Shown here piece after piece: positions 9,005-18,767 of a DNA stretch of 46,937 nucleotides; positions within the stretch are counted from its first letter, which is position 1; every line of letters starts with the position of its first letter. Below the pieces are notes generated by a model that was not told where the DNA came from, did not search any database, and saw only the letters and a list, made by a program, of their open reading frames with translations. The stretch is from Candidatus Omnitrophota bacterium (GTDB lineage: Bacteria > Omnitrophota > Gorgyraeia > Zapsychrales > Fredricksoniimonadaceae). The stretch spans positions 1 to 46,937 of the forward strand of contig JAKFXC010000030.1 in the NCBI GenBank assembly GCA_021731625.1, written 5' to 3'. Made by a program: the position numbers and the translations under genes.

Positions 9005-10105
9005 ATGCCTGTTAAGAAAATTGTGATTTTAGGTGCCACGGGGTCCATCGGCATCAACACCTTAAAAGTGGTGGACCGTTATCCCGGGCGTTTCAAAATT
9101 GTAGGGTTGACCGCCTATCGCAACCGCACACTGCTGCAGCGGCAGGTGCGCAAATACCGGCCCAAATATGTGGCCTTGGGAGTGGAAGACCCGCAATCTT
9201 TGTCGGCCATGGCAGCTGCTCCCGACGTTGATATTGTGGTGATTGCGATGCGCGGGGCCGCGGCCTTGGCGCCGTTTTTGGCAGCGGCGAAGGCGGGAAA
9301 AACGATCGCCCCGGCCAATAAAGAAGCACTGGTCATTGCCGGAGATTTGATTGCCGCGGCGGCCCGCCGGCATGGGGCAATGATTGTTCCCATTGACAGC
9401 GAGCAGAGCGCCATTTTTCAGTGCATCGATGGGCAGAAGGCCCCCATCAAGCGTGTGCACTTGACCGCTTCCGGTGGACCGCTGCTGCATCGCACGGTCA
9501 AAGAGTTCGATCGCATGAGGGTGCAAGACATTCTCCGGCATCCGCGCTGGAAGATGGGCCCCAAGATCACCGTCGATTCGGCCACGCTCATGAACAAGGG
9601 TTTTGAATTCATCGAAGCCCAGCGGCTTTTTGGTTTGAGGCATGATCAGATTCAGGTGTTGGTGCACCCGCAGGCCATTGTGCACTCCATGGTGGAATTT
9701 GTGGATGGGTCGGTGTTGGCCCAGCTGGGAGTGACCGACATGCGTTTGCCGATCCAATACGCGCTGACCTATCCGGAGCGTTTGCCGACGGGCTTACCGC
9801 CGCTGGATTTGGTGGGGCTCGGCCGGCTGGATTTTTTCAAGGCGGATGTGCGTAAATTTCCGGCCTTGGGGCTTGCCCTGGAGGTTTCCCGCCTGGGCGG
9901 CAGCGCACCCTGCGTGCTCAATGCCGCGGATGAGGAAGCGGTGGAGGTTTTCTTGAAAGGTAAAATAAAATTTAGCGCCATATACAAAGTGGTTGAAAAA
10001 GTTGTTTTCCGTCATAAAATAGTAAAAAACCCGTCCCTGCAGGAAGTCCTCGCGGTGGACTCGTGGGCCCGGCAAGAGGCCCGATCGGTCATGGAAAGGT
10101 TATAG
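9005..10105 (+). CDS. dxr: 1-deoxy-D-xylulose 5-phosphate reductoisomerase
   Basis: Dxr converts DXP to 2-C-methyl-D-erythritol 4-phosphate with NADPH, the committed step of the non-mevalonate isoprenoid pathway. It has 366 residues, slightly short of the usual 385-400. The NADPH site 'G-A-T-G-S-I-G' is near the N terminus. Then come 'A-N-K-E-A-L-V', the metal and substrate motif 'I-D-S-E-Q-S-A-I-F-Q', 'T-A-S-G-G-P', 'P-K-I-T-V-D-S-A-T-L-M-N-K' and the flexible-loop segment 'H-P-Q-A-I-V-H-S-M-V'. All expected active-site motifs are present. It starts five bases after cdsA and abuts rseP with no gap. Confidence 0.97.
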   Translation: MPVKKIVILGATGSIGINTLKVVDRYPGRFKIVGLTAYRNRTLLQRQVRKYRPKYVALGVEDPQSLSAMAAAPDVDIVVIAMRGAAALAPFLAAAKAGKTIAPANKEALVIAGDLIAAAARRHGAMIVPIDSEQSAIFQCIDGQKAPIKRVHLTASGGPLLHRTVKEFDRMRVQDILRHPRWKMGPKITVDSATLMNKGFEFIEAQRLFGLRHDQIQVLVHPQAIVHSMVEFVDGSVLAQLGVTDMRLPIQYALTYPERLPTGLPPLDLVGLGRLDFFKADVRKFPALGLALEVSRLGGSAPCVLNAADEEAVEVFLKGKIKFSAIYKVVEKVVFRHKIVKNPSLQEVLAVDSWARQEARSVMERL

Positions 10106-11221
10106 ATGCATTTTCTCGTCTTCATTTTTATTTTGAGCATCCTGGTTTTAGTGCACGAATGGGGCCATTACATCACCGCCCGCAAATGCGGCGTTCGGGT
10201 GGAACAATTTTCCCTGGGGTTTGGGCGTAAGCTCTGGAGCCGGCGCCGGGGGGACACGGAATTTTTGATTTGCGCCATCCCGCTGGGCGGATATGTCAAA
10301 ATGGCCGGGGATGACCGCCAACACGCCAAAGGCTCCCCCGACGAATTTTATTCCAAAAGCGTGGGGCAGCGGGCTTTGATTGTGCTCATGGGGCCGGTGA
10401 TCAACGTGGTGTTGGCGTTTGTGTGTTTTTGGCTGGTGTTTATGATTGGGTATGTGGACATGGAACTCTCGGCCCAGAAAATTCCCGCCGTCATCGGGGA
10501 GGTGCGAAAAGCTTCTCCGGCGGAAAAGGCCGGATTGATGGCCGGTGACAAGGTCATTTCGATCAACGGCCGCAAGGTGGCGCATTGGCCGGATTTGCAG
10601 GACAGCGTGCGGGAATCCTCCGGTTCGCACTTGACGGTGGTGCTGACGCGGGGGGAAGAGACCATGACCAAAATGGTCACCCCAGCTCAAGAGTCCCAAA
10701 AAGATATTTTTGGCCGCGAACACCCGGTTCGCTTGATCGGGGTGGGACAAGTACCGCTGAAAAGTTCCGAGGACGTGGTGATTGTGCGTTACGGGCCGAT
10801 CAAGGCCTTTGGCCGGGCCTTTCAGGAACTGCTGGACGTGACCCAGAAGACCTACCGGGCGCTGTATGAGATGTGCATTGGATTGCGCTCGCCGAAGGAA
10901 GTCATGGGCTTGGTCGGGATGTTTCAAGTGATCAAGTTTGCCATGACGATCAGCTTGTCCTTTGTGCTGCACATCGTCGGAGTGATTAGCGCCAGCCTGG
11001 CCATTTTTAACTTGCTTCCGCTGATTCCCTTGGACGGAGGGCATTTGCTGCTCTTAGGCATCGAAAAAATCCGCGGCCGCGCCTTGTCCGCCAAACTGGA
11101 CCATTGGATCACCCGGGTCGGTTTTAGTCTAATTTTGATGTTGGCGGTATTTGTTTTTTATGTGGATTTTGAACGCATCGGCTTGATCGATAAGGTCACC
11201 CATTTTTTGAAACCCGGTTAA
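10106..11221 (+). CDS. rseP: Site-2 intramembrane zinc metalloprotease RseP
   Basis: A 371-residue inner-membrane protease of the M50/RseP family, which cuts anti-sigma factors and remnant signal peptides inside the membrane. The zinc motif 'H-E-W-G-H' is at 17-21 in the first membrane helix, and the third ligand motif 'L-P-L-I-P-L-D-G-G-H' is near the C terminus. One PDZ domain lies between them (about 120-190, with 'A-G-L-M-A-G-D-K-V-I-S-I-N-G'); the E. coli protein has two. Four hydrophobic segments are apparent. The ATG begins in the base directly after the dxr stop, so translation is probably coupled. Confidence 0.96.
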   Translation: MHFLVFIFILSILVLVHEWGHYITARKCGVRVEQFSLGFGRKLWSRRRGDTEFLICAIPLGGYVKMAGDDRQHAKGSPDEFYSKSVGQRALIVLMGPVINVVLAFVCFWLVFMIGYVDMELSAQKIPAVIGEVRKASPAEKAGLMAGDKVISINGRKVAHWPDLQDSVRESSGSHLTVVLTRGEETMTKMVTPAQESQKDIFGREHPVRLIGVGQVPLKSSEDVVIVRYGPIKAFGRAFQELLDVTQKTYRALYEMCIGLRSPKEVMGLVGMFQVIKFAMTISLSFVLHIVGVISASLAIFNLLPLIPLDGGHLLLLGIEKIRGRALSAKLDHWITRVGFSLILMLAVFVFYVDFERIGLIDKVTHFLKPG

Positions 11222-11234
11222 AAAGGATACAATT

Positions 11235-12509
11235 ATGGCCCCCAGCGCGGAATTTAGTGAAGTCAAGGCCCTCATCCATCATTATTTGATTTCCAAGACC
11301 AAGTTTTTGGAACTCAAAGATGAAATGCAGGAAGACCAGCTGCGTTCCTTCGTTGATACCGCCATCACCAATCTTTGCCGAGAAAAACAATTGTCCCTGA
11401 CCATGGAAGAGCGCCTGGCACTCATTCGGGAATTGGTCAGCGGCGTCATTAGTTTAGGGGTCTTAAGGCCCCTGGTGGAGGACCCCAGCGTTTCGGAAAT
11501 CATGGTCAACGGCCATCAGTCCGTGTACATTCAAAAAGACGGCAGGATTGAGAAGACCAACGTGCACTTTCCGGACAATGTGGTCTTGATGCACACGATC
11601 CAAAAAATCTTGGCCGCATCCACCACCAGCCGCCGGGTGGATGAAAGCCAGCCGTATGTGGATTTTTCTTTGACCGACGGGTCTCGCGTCAACGTGCTGC
11701 TGCCGCCCTGCTCCCAGATTGGGCCGGTCATGACCATCCGAAAATTTTCCCGGGACTTAACCACCGTCGATGATTTGGTCAACCGCCGTTCCATGAACAA
11801 ACAAATGGCCGCCTTTCTTATCGCGGCCATTAAAGCCAAATTGAATGTGGTGTTTTGCGGTTCCACCGGCAGCGGGAAAACCACGCTGCTCAACGTGCTC
11901 TCGCGCCATATCCCGGACCACGAACGCATCATCACCATTGAAGACACGGCCGAGTTGCGGTTGATGCAGCACCACGTGGTCTCGTTGCAGGCCAAAGCCC
12001 CGAACATTGAAGGCAAGGGAGAGGTGACCATCCGGGATTTGTTCGTTAATTCCTTGCGCATGCGTCCCGACCGCATCATCATCGGCGAGGTGCGCGGCCA
12101 GGAAATCCTGGATTTGGTGCAGTCCATTGCCTCCGGCCACGCCGGGTCGTTGGCGATCATCCACGCCGACTCCCCTCAGGAATGTTTTAACCGCATGGTG
12201 ACCATGATGCTGATGTCCGGGATCCGTTTGACCGCGGAGCAGATCCAACAGCAAATCGCCACTTCCATTGACCTGATTGTTTATGTGGAGCTGTTCTTAG
12301 ACGGGGTGAGGCGGGTGTCCAACATTTCCGACATGCGTTATGATAAAGCCACGGGCGGCATTTCGCTGGAGGACGTTTTTACGTTTAAGCAGGACCGCAT
12401 CGCAGACGGGAAGGTCGTGGGAGATTGGCTGATGAACCGCAAAAAACCATCCTGTTACCATAAATTTGTCAAACGCAACGTGGTCTTAAACGGCCTGTTC
12501 GAAGAATAA
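11235..12509 (+). CDS. CpaF/TadA-type secretion ATPase
   Basis: A 424-residue hexameric ATPase of the CpaF/TadA (PilB/VirB11) family that powers Tad pili or related secretion machines. The N-terminal domain includes 'P-S-V-S-E-I-M-V-N-G'. The Walker A motif 'G-S-T-G-S-G-K-T-T' is at 209-217, with 'I-T-I-E-D-T-A-E-L' after it and 'R-M-R-P-D-R-I-I-I-G-E-V-R-G' carrying the Asp box and Walker B region, then 'S-G-H-A-G-S-L-A-I-I-H-A-D'. No other Tad or pilus gene is in the window, so its partners must lie elsewhere. It is embedded between rseP and proS, an unusual place for this gene. Confidence 0.9.
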   Translation: MAPSAEFSEVKALIHHYLISKTKFLELKDEMQEDQLRSFVDTAITNLCREKQLSLTMEERLALIRELVSGVISLGVLRPLVEDPSVSEIMVNGHQSVYIQKDGRIEKTNVHFPDNVVLMHTIQKILAASTTSRRVDESQPYVDFSLTDGSRVNVLLPPCSQIGPVMTIRKFSRDLTTVDDLVNRRSMNKQMAAFLIAAIKAKLNVVFCGSTGSGKTTLLNVLSRHIPDHERIITIEDTAELRLMQHHVVSLQAKAPNIEGKGEVTIRDLFVNSLRMRPDRIIIGEVRGQEILDLVQSIASGHAGSLAIIHADSPQECFNRMVTMMLMSGIRLTAEQIQQQIATSIDLIVYVELFLDGVRRVSNISDMRYDKATGGISLEDVFTFKQDRIADGKVVGDWLMNRKKPSCYHKFVKRNVVLNGLFEE

Positions 12510-12510
12510 A

Positions 12511-13743
12511 ATGCATTTATCTGAGTATTTTATCCCGACGCTGAAAGAAACTCCCATTGGCACGGAAGCCGTCAGCCATCAATTGAGCCTGCGGGCCGGC
12601 CTGGTGCACATGCTGACATCCGGGGTGTATTCTTATTTGCCGCTGGGCTTGAGGGTGCTTAAGAAAATCGAGGGCATCATCCGTGAGGAAATGGATGCCA
12701 TTGGCTGCCATGAATTGCTCCTGCCGGCCCTGCAGCCGTTGGACATTTGGAAAAAGACCGGACGCGACCAGGCGCTTAAAGAAGTGATGATCGCCTTCGA
12801 CGATAAAAAGGGCCGCCGGATGTGCCTGGGGCCGACCCACGAGGAAGTCATCACGGTCATTGCCAGGGATTTTATTCAAAGTTACCGCCAGTTGCCGGTG
12901 ACGCTCTATCAGATCCAAAGCAAGTTCCGTGATGAAATCCGCACCCGTTTCGGCATCGTGCGGGCCTGTGAATTCATCATGAAAGACGCCTATAGCTTTG
13001 ACCGGGACCAGGCAGGACTTAAAAAAAATTATGATTTACAGCTGGGCGCGTACCGGAAAATTTTTAAGCGTTGCGGCCTGGAGGTGATGGTGGTCACCGC
13101 CGACAGCGGGGCCATGGGAGGCAGCGTGTCGCATGAATTTTTGGTGCCGGCGCCCGTCGGTGAGGATGCCGTATGGATGAGCGCCGACGGAAAAGCGGTC
13201 AAGGCCCAAGCCAACGACCAACCGCCGGCCGGCGGGTCCTGGGAAAAGAAAGTGGCGATGGAACTGGGACACATTTTTCAGCTGGGCACCAAGTATAGCG
13301 AGGCCTTGGGCGCGGTGTACTTAGATGACGACGGCAAACAAAAACCCATGGTCATGGGCTGTTACGGCATTGGGGTCAGCCGCCTGCTGGCGGCCATTAT
13401 TGAATTGAATCATGACGCCCAGGGAATTTTATGGCCGCAGGGGGTGGCGCCGTTTGATGTGGCTATTTTATCGCTGCAGGCGGACACCGAGGCCCTCTCC
13501 TTGGCCAAGGCCTACCATGATGATCTGCAGAAACAAGGGCTGCAGGTGCTTTGGGACAACCGGGATGAAAGCGCCGGCCGTAAGTTTAATGACGCCGACT
13601 TGGTGGGGGTCCCTTATCAAGTATTGATCGGCAAGAAGGGCCTGTCGCGCGGTGAAGTGGAGATTAAGGACCGCCGCACCAAAACGGTGACGGCAGTCAA
13701 TAAAAATACCTTGCCATCGGAGATTTTTAAGCGTTGCCGTTAA
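12511..13743 (+). CDS. proS: Prolyl-tRNA synthetase, short form lacking the editing insertion
   Basis: A class II aminoacyl-tRNA synthetase charging tRNA-Pro. Motif 1 lies in the 'G-L-R-V-L-K-K-I-E' to 'L-P-A-L-Q-P' region, motif 2 is 'Q-I-Q-S-K-F-R-D-E-I-R-T-R-F-G', motif 3 ends 'G-C-Y-G-I-G-V-S-R-L', and an anticodon-binding domain closes the protein ('G-R-K-F-N-D-A-D-L-V-G-V-P'). At 410 residues it is about 160 shorter than the usual bacterial enzyme. Only about 50 residues separate the catalytic motifs where the Ala-tRNA-Pro editing domain (INS) normally sits. The reading frame is continuous and motifs flank the gap cleanly, so this looks like a natural short form as in alphaproteobacteria. 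Its ATG is one base after the cpaF-like stop. Confidence 0.95.
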   Translation: MHLSEYFIPTLKETPIGTEAVSHQLSLRAGLVHMLTSGVYSYLPLGLRVLKKIEGIIREEMDAIGCHELLLPALQPLDIWKKTGRDQALKEVMIAFDDKKGRRMCLGPTHEEVITVIARDFIQSYRQLPVTLYQIQSKFRDEIRTRFGIVRACEFIMKDAYSFDRDQAGLKKNYDLQLGAYRKIFKRCGLEVMVVTADSGAMGGSVSHEFLVPAPVGEDAVWMSADGKAVKAQANDQPPAGGSWEKKVAMELGHIFQLGTKYSEALGAVYLDDDGKQKPMVMGCYGIGVSRLLAAIIELNHDAQGILWPQGVAPFDVAILSLQADTEALSLAKAYHDDLQKQGLQVLWDNRDESAGRKFNDADLVGVPYQVLIGKKGLSRGEVEIKDRRTKTVTAVNKNTLPSEIFKRCR

Positions 13744-14201
13744 CCATTGAAGAAATTTTGCAAAGGATCGCGGCGCTGGCAATGCCGTTGCTCAAGGAGG
13801 CCGGGGTCGAGCTGGTGGAGCTAAAAGTAGGGCAGCACAACCAAGATGTGCAGGTGCAATTTTTTGCCGACTTGCCCCAGGGGGGGATCACCATGCAGCA
13901 ATGCGCAGAACTCAACCACGCCATTGCCTTGGCTATAGACACTGAGGGGTTCTTAGCAGACGCGTACACTTTGGAATTTTCATCCCCGGGTTTGGACCGG
14001 CCACTGACCACGGAAAAAGATTTTTTACGAAATGCCAACCGGCCGGTGCAGGTTTTCTTAAGCGCGCCGCTGGACGGCAAGAAAGAATGGGTCGGCATAA
14101 TCACGGGAGTTACCGCCGACGCGGTGACAATGTTGACGAAACAGAAAAAACAGATGACGGTGCCCTTGGCCCGGATCATCAAAGCAGTGTTGGTCATTTA
14201 A
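13734..14201 (+). CDS. rimP: Ribosome maturation factor RimP
   Basis: RimP assists assembly of the 30S subunit. The 155-residue protein has the two expected domains, with the conserved 'F-S-S-P-G-L-D-R-P-L' at the centre and the N-terminal 'P-L-L-K-E-A-G-V-E-L-V-E-L' helix-strand. The start is TTG at 13734, overlapping the end of proS by ten bases, with GGAG about 11 bases upstream. The next in-frame ATG would remove 16 residues of a conserved helix, so TTG is preferred. The order rimP-nusA-infB is the classical one. Confidence 0.92.
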   Translation: MPLTIEEILQRIAALAMPLLKEAGVELVELKVGQHNQDVQVQFFADLPQGGITMQQCAELNHAIALAIDTEGFLADAYTLEFSSPGLDRPLTTEKDFLRNANRPVQVFLSAPLDGKKEWVGIITGVTADAVTMLTKQKKQMTVPLARIIKAVLVI

Positions 14202-14213
14202 GGGGAGAGTGTT

Positions 14214-15275
14214 ATGGACAGTGAGTTGTTGACGATTTTGGAACAATTGGAGCGCGACAAGGGCATTGATAAAGAGACCTTGATCGGCGCTGTTGAGGCC
14301 GCCGTAGCCTCCGCCGCCAAGAAAATTTGGACGGTGGACAAAGAACAGGAAGTCACGGTGGTCTTGGACCGCAACACCGGCAAGTTGACCGCCTTTGCCG
14401 GCGACCAAGAAATCCATTCCAGCGAGTTCGGCCGCATCGCCGCCCAGACCGCCAAACAGGTGGTGATCCAGAAAATCCGCGAAGCGGAAAAAGACGTGGT
14501 GTTTAATGAATACAATGTCCGAATCGGGCAAATCATCAGCGGCGCTGTCTACCGCTTTGAGCGGGGCAATATCGTTGTGGACCTCGGCAAGACGGAAGCG
14601 CTCATTCCCCGCAGTGAGCAGTCCAACAAGGAAGAGTTTCGCCAGGGCGAGCGCATCCGGGCCTTTCTCTTGGAAGTGCGCAAAGAGATCCGGGGGCCGC
14701 AAATCATCCTGTCCCGGGCCAACCCCAATTTCGTCAAGCGCCTCTTTGAGCTGGAAGTGCCGGAAATTTATGAAGGAATCATTGAAGTCAAGGCCATTGC
14801 CCGTGACCCGGGCGAGCGCACCAAGATTGCGGTCTACTCTAAAGATGACAAAATCGACTGCGTGGGCGCCTGCGTCGGGATGCGCGGCTCGCGGGTGAAG
14901 AATATCGTGCTGGAACTGCATGGCGAGAAGATCGACATTGTGCGCTATTCCGAAGACATTAAGGAATATATCCAGGCCGCGCTGTCACCGGCGGAAATTT
15001 CCCAAATGCAGTTGATCAGCGACGAGAAACGGGTCAATATCATCGTGGACGAAGACCAGCTGTCGCTGGCCATCGGCAAATACGGGCAAAATGTCCGTCT
15101 GGCCGGAAAACTGGTGGGATGGGAACTGGACATCTATTCCGCCAAACAATGGGATGAAAAACAAAAAGCTGCCGCGGCCGAAGAAGAGGGCCCCGTTGCC
15201 GCGCCTCCGGCGGAGCCCAAGGTGGACACCACTCCCGCTGATGAGGATGCCAAACAGGAAGAGGAAGATTCATAA
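14214..15275 (+). CDS. nusA: Transcription termination/antitermination protein NusA
   Basis: NusA binds RNA polymerase and nascent RNA to tune pausing, termination and antitermination. The 353 residues give an N-terminal polymerase-binding domain (about 1-125), an S1 domain (about 133-200), and two KH domains (about 200-345) with '[11 protein letters not shown]' and '[13 protein letters not shown]'. The C-terminal acidic repeats of E. coli NusA are missing; instead there is a Pro/Ala/Glu/Asp-rich acidic tail. The ATG follows AGGGGAGAG. It lies 12 bases after rimP and 9 before infB. Confidence 0.96.
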   Translation: MDSELLTILEQLERDKGIDKETLIGAVEAAVASAAKKIWTVDKEQEVTVVLDRNTGKLTAFAGDQEIHSSEFGRIAAQTAKQVVIQKIREAEKDVVFNEYNVRIGQIISGAVYRFERGNIVVDLGKTEALIPRSEQSNKEEFRQGERIRAFLLEVRKEIRGPQIILSRANPNFVKRLFELEVPEIYEGIIEVKAIARDPGERTKIAVYSKDDKIDCVGACVGMRGSRVKNIVLELHGEKIDIVRYSEDIKEYIQAALSPAEISQMQLISDEKRVNIIVDEDQLSLAIGKYGQNVRLAGKLVGWELDIYSAKQWDEKQKAAAAEEEGPVAAPPAEPKVDTTPADEDAKQEEEDS

Positions 15276-15284
15276 AACCAAATT

Positions 15285-17762
15285 ATGCGGATCATTGATT
15301 TAGCCAAAGAATTAAAGATTACCGAGACGTTTATTTTAGATAAACTCAAGAACATGAAGCTGCGTTCGAAGGACGGTCTGGAAATCACCGCCGGCGTGGA
15401 GATGGTGCTGCGGGATGCCCTGGCCGATGAGGGGATCGGCAAACATGTGGTGGATGAGGAGCCGCCTAAGAAGGCGGCCCCCAAGAAACCCAAGCCTGCC
15501 CTCCAAGCCGGCCAGGCCGCCAAAAAGCCGGCTGCCAAAAAATCCACTCCCGCCAAGGCCGAGGCCGTCTCCAAGAAGCCATTAAAGAAACCCGCCGTGG
15601 TGGAGAAGATCATTGTGGCCAAGTCCGGACCTCTGCCGCCGTCTGCGCGGGTGGCCCCGGCGGCGCCCGCGGGCGCGGCTGCCGTCAAACCGGTGTCCCG
15701 GTTCGAACCGCTGAAGCCTGTTTTGCCAAAGGTGGAGGCCCCAAAAGTGGAGCCTCCCAAAGTCGAGGCCAAACCGCCCGCAGCGCCGAAAGTGGATGTT
15801 TCAAAGGTGGTTTTGCCGTCGGAGGTCTCAGCCTTGGAAGCGGTGAAGAAAAAAGTCCGTTTTGATGAGCCGTTTGTGACGGTAAAACCCTTGGCTAAAA
15901 AACGCCGCAAGCCGCATGAGCCGGAATCCCAGTCGTCGCAGCGGGATTCCCGTCCTTCGTCTTCGATCACGGCCGCGACCTCCGTCACTGTCCCGGAAGG
16001 CCCTTTGCAAGACGTGGAAATCCCTGTCCCGATTAGCGTCAAAGATTTTGCCGTGCGGGTCAACCAGAAGATGAACGTCGTGCTCAAACGCCTCTTGGAC
16101 ATGGGCATCTTTGCCAACATCAACCAGCATTTGGGCGAAGAGCTGGTGCAGAAATTGGCCGGTTCTTTTGGCATCAATGTGCTGAAAGTCAAGACCCAGG
16201 AGGAACAGCTGGTGGATTTGCACCAGCAGGAAAAAGATGACCCGTCGCTGCTAAAGCCGCGGGCACCGGTGGTCACTTTTATGGGCCATGTGGACCACGG
16301 TAAGACTTCGTTGCTGGACCGCATCCGTTCCGCCCGCGTCGCTGAAGGCGAACACGGCGGCATCACCCAACACATCGGGGCCTACAGCGTCGCCGTGGAC
16401 AAGGGCACCATTACTTTTTTAGACACGCCAGGCCATGAGGCCTTTACGGCCATGCGGGCCCGGGGCGCGCACATCACCGACCTGGTGGTCCTGGTGGTGG
16501 CGGCCGACGAGGGGATCATGCCGCAGACCGAGGAAGCCATTGACCATGCCCGGGCCGCGAATGTCCCGATCGTCGTTGCTTTAAATAAAATCGACAAGAA
16601 GAATGCCGACCCTGACAAGGTCAAGAAGCAATTGGCCGAGCATGAATTGCAGCCCGAAGATTGGGGCGGCAAAGTGGGCGTGGTGGGGGTGTCCGCAATC
16701 AGCGGGGCAGGCATTGACGAGTTATTGCAGCGCATATTATTGGAAGCGGAAATTTTGGAACTCAGAGCCAATGCCAAGAAAAGAGCATCCGGCATCGTCA
16801 TTGAGGCGCATTTGAGCAAAGGCCGCGGGTCCATCGCCTCTTTGATCGTGCAAAGCGGCACGCTCAAAGAAGGAGATGCGGTGGTGGTCGGCCCTTATTC
16901 CGGGCGGGTCAAAGCCATGTTCGATGACCACAAGCGGCCTATCAAAACCGCAGGGCCTTCCACGCCGGTGGAAATTTTGGGCCTCTCCGAAGTCCCGTCG
17001 GCAGGTGAGAATTTTTATGTGGTGGAGGATGAGAAGACCTCCCGCGCCATTGCCTCAGCCCGGCAGGAAAAAATCAAGAACGAAAAAATGGCTGGCACCG
17101 CCAAAGTGTCCCTGGAAGAATTATACGCGCAAATCCAGGAAGGCCATATCAAAGAACTGCGGGTCATCATCAAAGCGGACGTGCAGGGCTCCCAAGAAGC
17201 CATCAAAGAAATGATGGCCAAAATCCCCACCAATGAAGTCAAATTGCGGTTCATGCACTCCGGGGTCGGCGATGTGAACGCTTCGGATGTCATCCTGGCC
17301 ATGGCCTCGCAGGCCATCATCATTGCTTTTAACGTCGGCATTGCCGACAAGGCCCGCCAGGAATTGGAAAAAAACCCGGTGGATGTGCGGCAGTACCGGA
17401 TCATCTACGACGCCGTAGAAGATGTGCGCAAGGCCTTGGAAGGTTTGCTGGCCCCCAAACTCAAACGGCATTTTGTGGGGCAGGTGGAAATCAGAAATGT
17501 ATTTAAGTTAAGCCGCAGCGGCATCGTGGCCGGTTGTTTCGTCAAAAAGGGCAAGATCCGCAATAAATCGCAAATCGACATCATGCGCAATGGCCAGGCG
17601 GTGCACACCGGTCACATCAGCAGCCTCAAGCGCTTCAAAGATGATGTCAAGGAAGTCGGTGAAGGCTTTGAATGCGGGATCACCATTGCCAATTTCCATG
17701 ACGTCCAGGTGGGGGATTTGATCGAGGCCTTTGACATCGAATCCATTGCCCGAAAATTGTAA
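15285..17762 (+). CDS. infB: Translation initiation factor IF-2
   Basis: IF-2 is the GTPase that brings initiator fMet-tRNA to the 30S subunit and promotes subunit joining. The 825 residues comprise an IF2-N domain at the start ('[11 protein letters not shown]'), a long Lys/Ala/Pro-rich linker (about 60-245), a second IF2-N-like domain (about 245-310), and the G domain with 'G-H-V-D-H-G-K-T' at 334-341, 'D-T-P-G-H-E' and 'N-K-I-D'. Domains II to IV follow and end with 'G-F-E-C-G-I'. The low-complexity linker produces a long open frame on the opposite strand, which is not a gene. The usual neighbours rbfA and truB are absent; trpS follows directly. Confidence 0.97.
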   Translation: MRIIDLAKELKITETFILDKLKNMKLRSKDGLEITAGVEMVLRDALADEGIGKHVVDEEPPKKAAPKKPKPALQAGQAAKKPAAKKSTPAKAEAVSKKPLKKPAVVEKIIVAKSGPLPPSARVAPAAPAGAAAVKPVSRFEPLKPVLPKVEAPKVEPPKVEAKPPAAPKVDVSKVVLPSEVSALEAVKKKVRFDEPFVTVKPLAKKRRKPHEPESQSSQRDSRPSSSITAATSVTVPEGPLQDVEIPVPISVKDFAVRVNQKMNVVLKRLLDMGIFANINQHLGEELVQKLAGSFGINVLKVKTQEEQLVDLHQQEKDDPSLLKPRAPVVTFMGHVDHGKTSLLDRIRSARVAEGEHGGITQHIGAYSVAVDKGTITFLDTPGHEAFTAMRARGAHITDLVVLVVAADEGIMPQTEEAIDHARAANVPIVVALNKIDKKNADPDKVKKQLAEHELQPEDWGGKVGVVGVSAISGAGIDELLQRILLEAEILELRANAKKRASGIVIEAHLSKGRGSIASLIVQSGTLKEGDAVVVGPYSGRVKAMFDDHKRPIKTAGPSTPVEILGLSEVPSAGENFYVVEDEKTSRAIASARQEKIKNEKMAGTAKVSLEELYAQIQEGHIKELRVIIKADVQGSQEAIKEMMAKIPTNEVKLRFMHSGVGDVNASDVILAMASQAIIIAFNVGIADKARQELEKNPVDVRQYRIIYDAVEDVRKALEGLLAPKLKRHFVGQVEIRNVFKLSRSGIVAGCFVKKGKIRNKSQIDIMRNGQAVHTGHISSLKRFKDDVKEVGEGFECGITIANFHDVQVGDLIEAFDIESIARKL

Positions 17763-17766
17763 CTCA

Positions 17767-18753
17767 ATGCCAACCACCATTTTTTCAGCCATGCGTCCGA
17801 CGGGCAAGCTCCACTTGGGGCATTTGCTGGGCGCGTTGCACAATTGGGTGGAGTTGCAAAGGACCAACCGCTGCATTTACAGCGTGGCTGACTGGCATGC
17901 GCTCATGGGCGAGTATGAACACCCTTCCGAGATCCGGCCCTTTGCGATCGACATGGTCAAAGACTGGATCGCCTGCGGCATTGATCCCGCCCAGAGCATT
18001 CTCTACGTCCAGAGCGATGTTCCTGAGCATTTAGAATTGCACATGGTTCTGTCGTGCCTGACCCCGCTGGGGTGGCTGGAGAGAAACCCGACGTACAAAG
18101 AGCAACTGCGCGAAATCAACACCCGCGATTTGCAAACGTATGCCTTTTTGGGGTATCCGGTGCTGCAAGCGGCGGACATATTGCTGTATAAAGCCGACGC
18201 CGTCCCCATCGGAGAAGACCAGCTGCCGCATTTGGAACTCTGCCGGGAAATCGGGCGGCGGTTTAATTCTTTGTACAAAAGGGAAGTGTTCCGCGATGCT
18301 AAGGCGGTGCTCACCCCAACCCCGCGCCTTCTAGGCACGGACAACCGTAAAATGAGCAAAAGTTACGGCAACACCATCAACCTCTCCGATAGTCCGGCTG
18401 AAGTGACAGCCAAAGTCGCCAAAATGATCACCGATCCACAGCGTATCCGCAAGGACATCCCCGGGCGACCGGAGGTGTGCAACGTGTATTCGTATTACCA
18501 ATTCTTAACTCCCGCATCAGAGCAACAGGCCGTGCACCAATGGTGCACGCAGGCCCTCAAGGGCTGCACCGAATGCAAAGCGCATTTGTCCCAAAGGCTC
18601 GAGCGCGATGTGCTGGGGCCCCTGCGGGAGAAACGGATGGCATTGGAGAAAAAAGGCAATTACATTCAGGATGTTTTAAGGGACGGGGCGCACAAGGCCC
18701 GGGCCATTGCGGCGCAAACCATGGCCGAAGTCAAAGACGCGTTATATTCCTAA
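17767..18753 (+). CDS. trpS: Tryptophanyl-tRNA synthetase
   Basis: A class I synthetase that charges tRNA-Trp. From the ATG at 17767 it has 328 residues, the normal size. 'P-T-G-K-L-H-L-G-H' contains the HIGH-type motif at 16-19, and 'K-M-S-K-S' is at 195-199. The frame is open further upstream into infB, but a start there would prefix 12 non-conserved residues, and the N terminus 'T-I-F-S-A-M-R-P-T-G' matches the family start. It begins four bases after the infB stop. No trp attenuation signal is visible, and the gene appears to belong to the translation operon. Confidence 0.95.
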   Translation: MPTTIFSAMRPTGKLHLGHLLGALHNWVELQRTNRCIYSVADWHALMGEYEHPSEIRPFAIDMVKDWIACGIDPAQSILYVQSDVPEHLELHMVLSCLTPLGWLERNPTYKEQLREINTRDLQTYAFLGYPVLQAADILLYKADAVPIGEDQLPHLELCREIGRRFNSLYKREVFRDAKAVLTPTPRLLGTDNRKMSKSYGNTINLSDSPAEVTAKVAKMITDPQRIRKDIPGRPEVCNVYSYYQFLTPASEQQAVHQWCTQALKGCTECKAHLSQRLERDVLGPLREKRMALEKKGNYIQDVLRDGAHKARAIAAQTMAEVKDALYS

Positions 18754-18767
18754 GGAGGGATGTTCTG

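Noticed and set aside
15134-16375. 413-codon open frame on the minus strand opposite nusA/infB
   Set aside because: It is the shadow of the Lys/Ala/Pro-rich IF-2 linker. Its Ser-rich low-complexity product has no domain, and infB is certain on the other strand.
17731-17766. Earlier start for trpS overlapping infB
   Set aside because: The extra 12 residues are not family-like and come from the infB end in another frame; the ATG at 17767 matches the usual N terminus.
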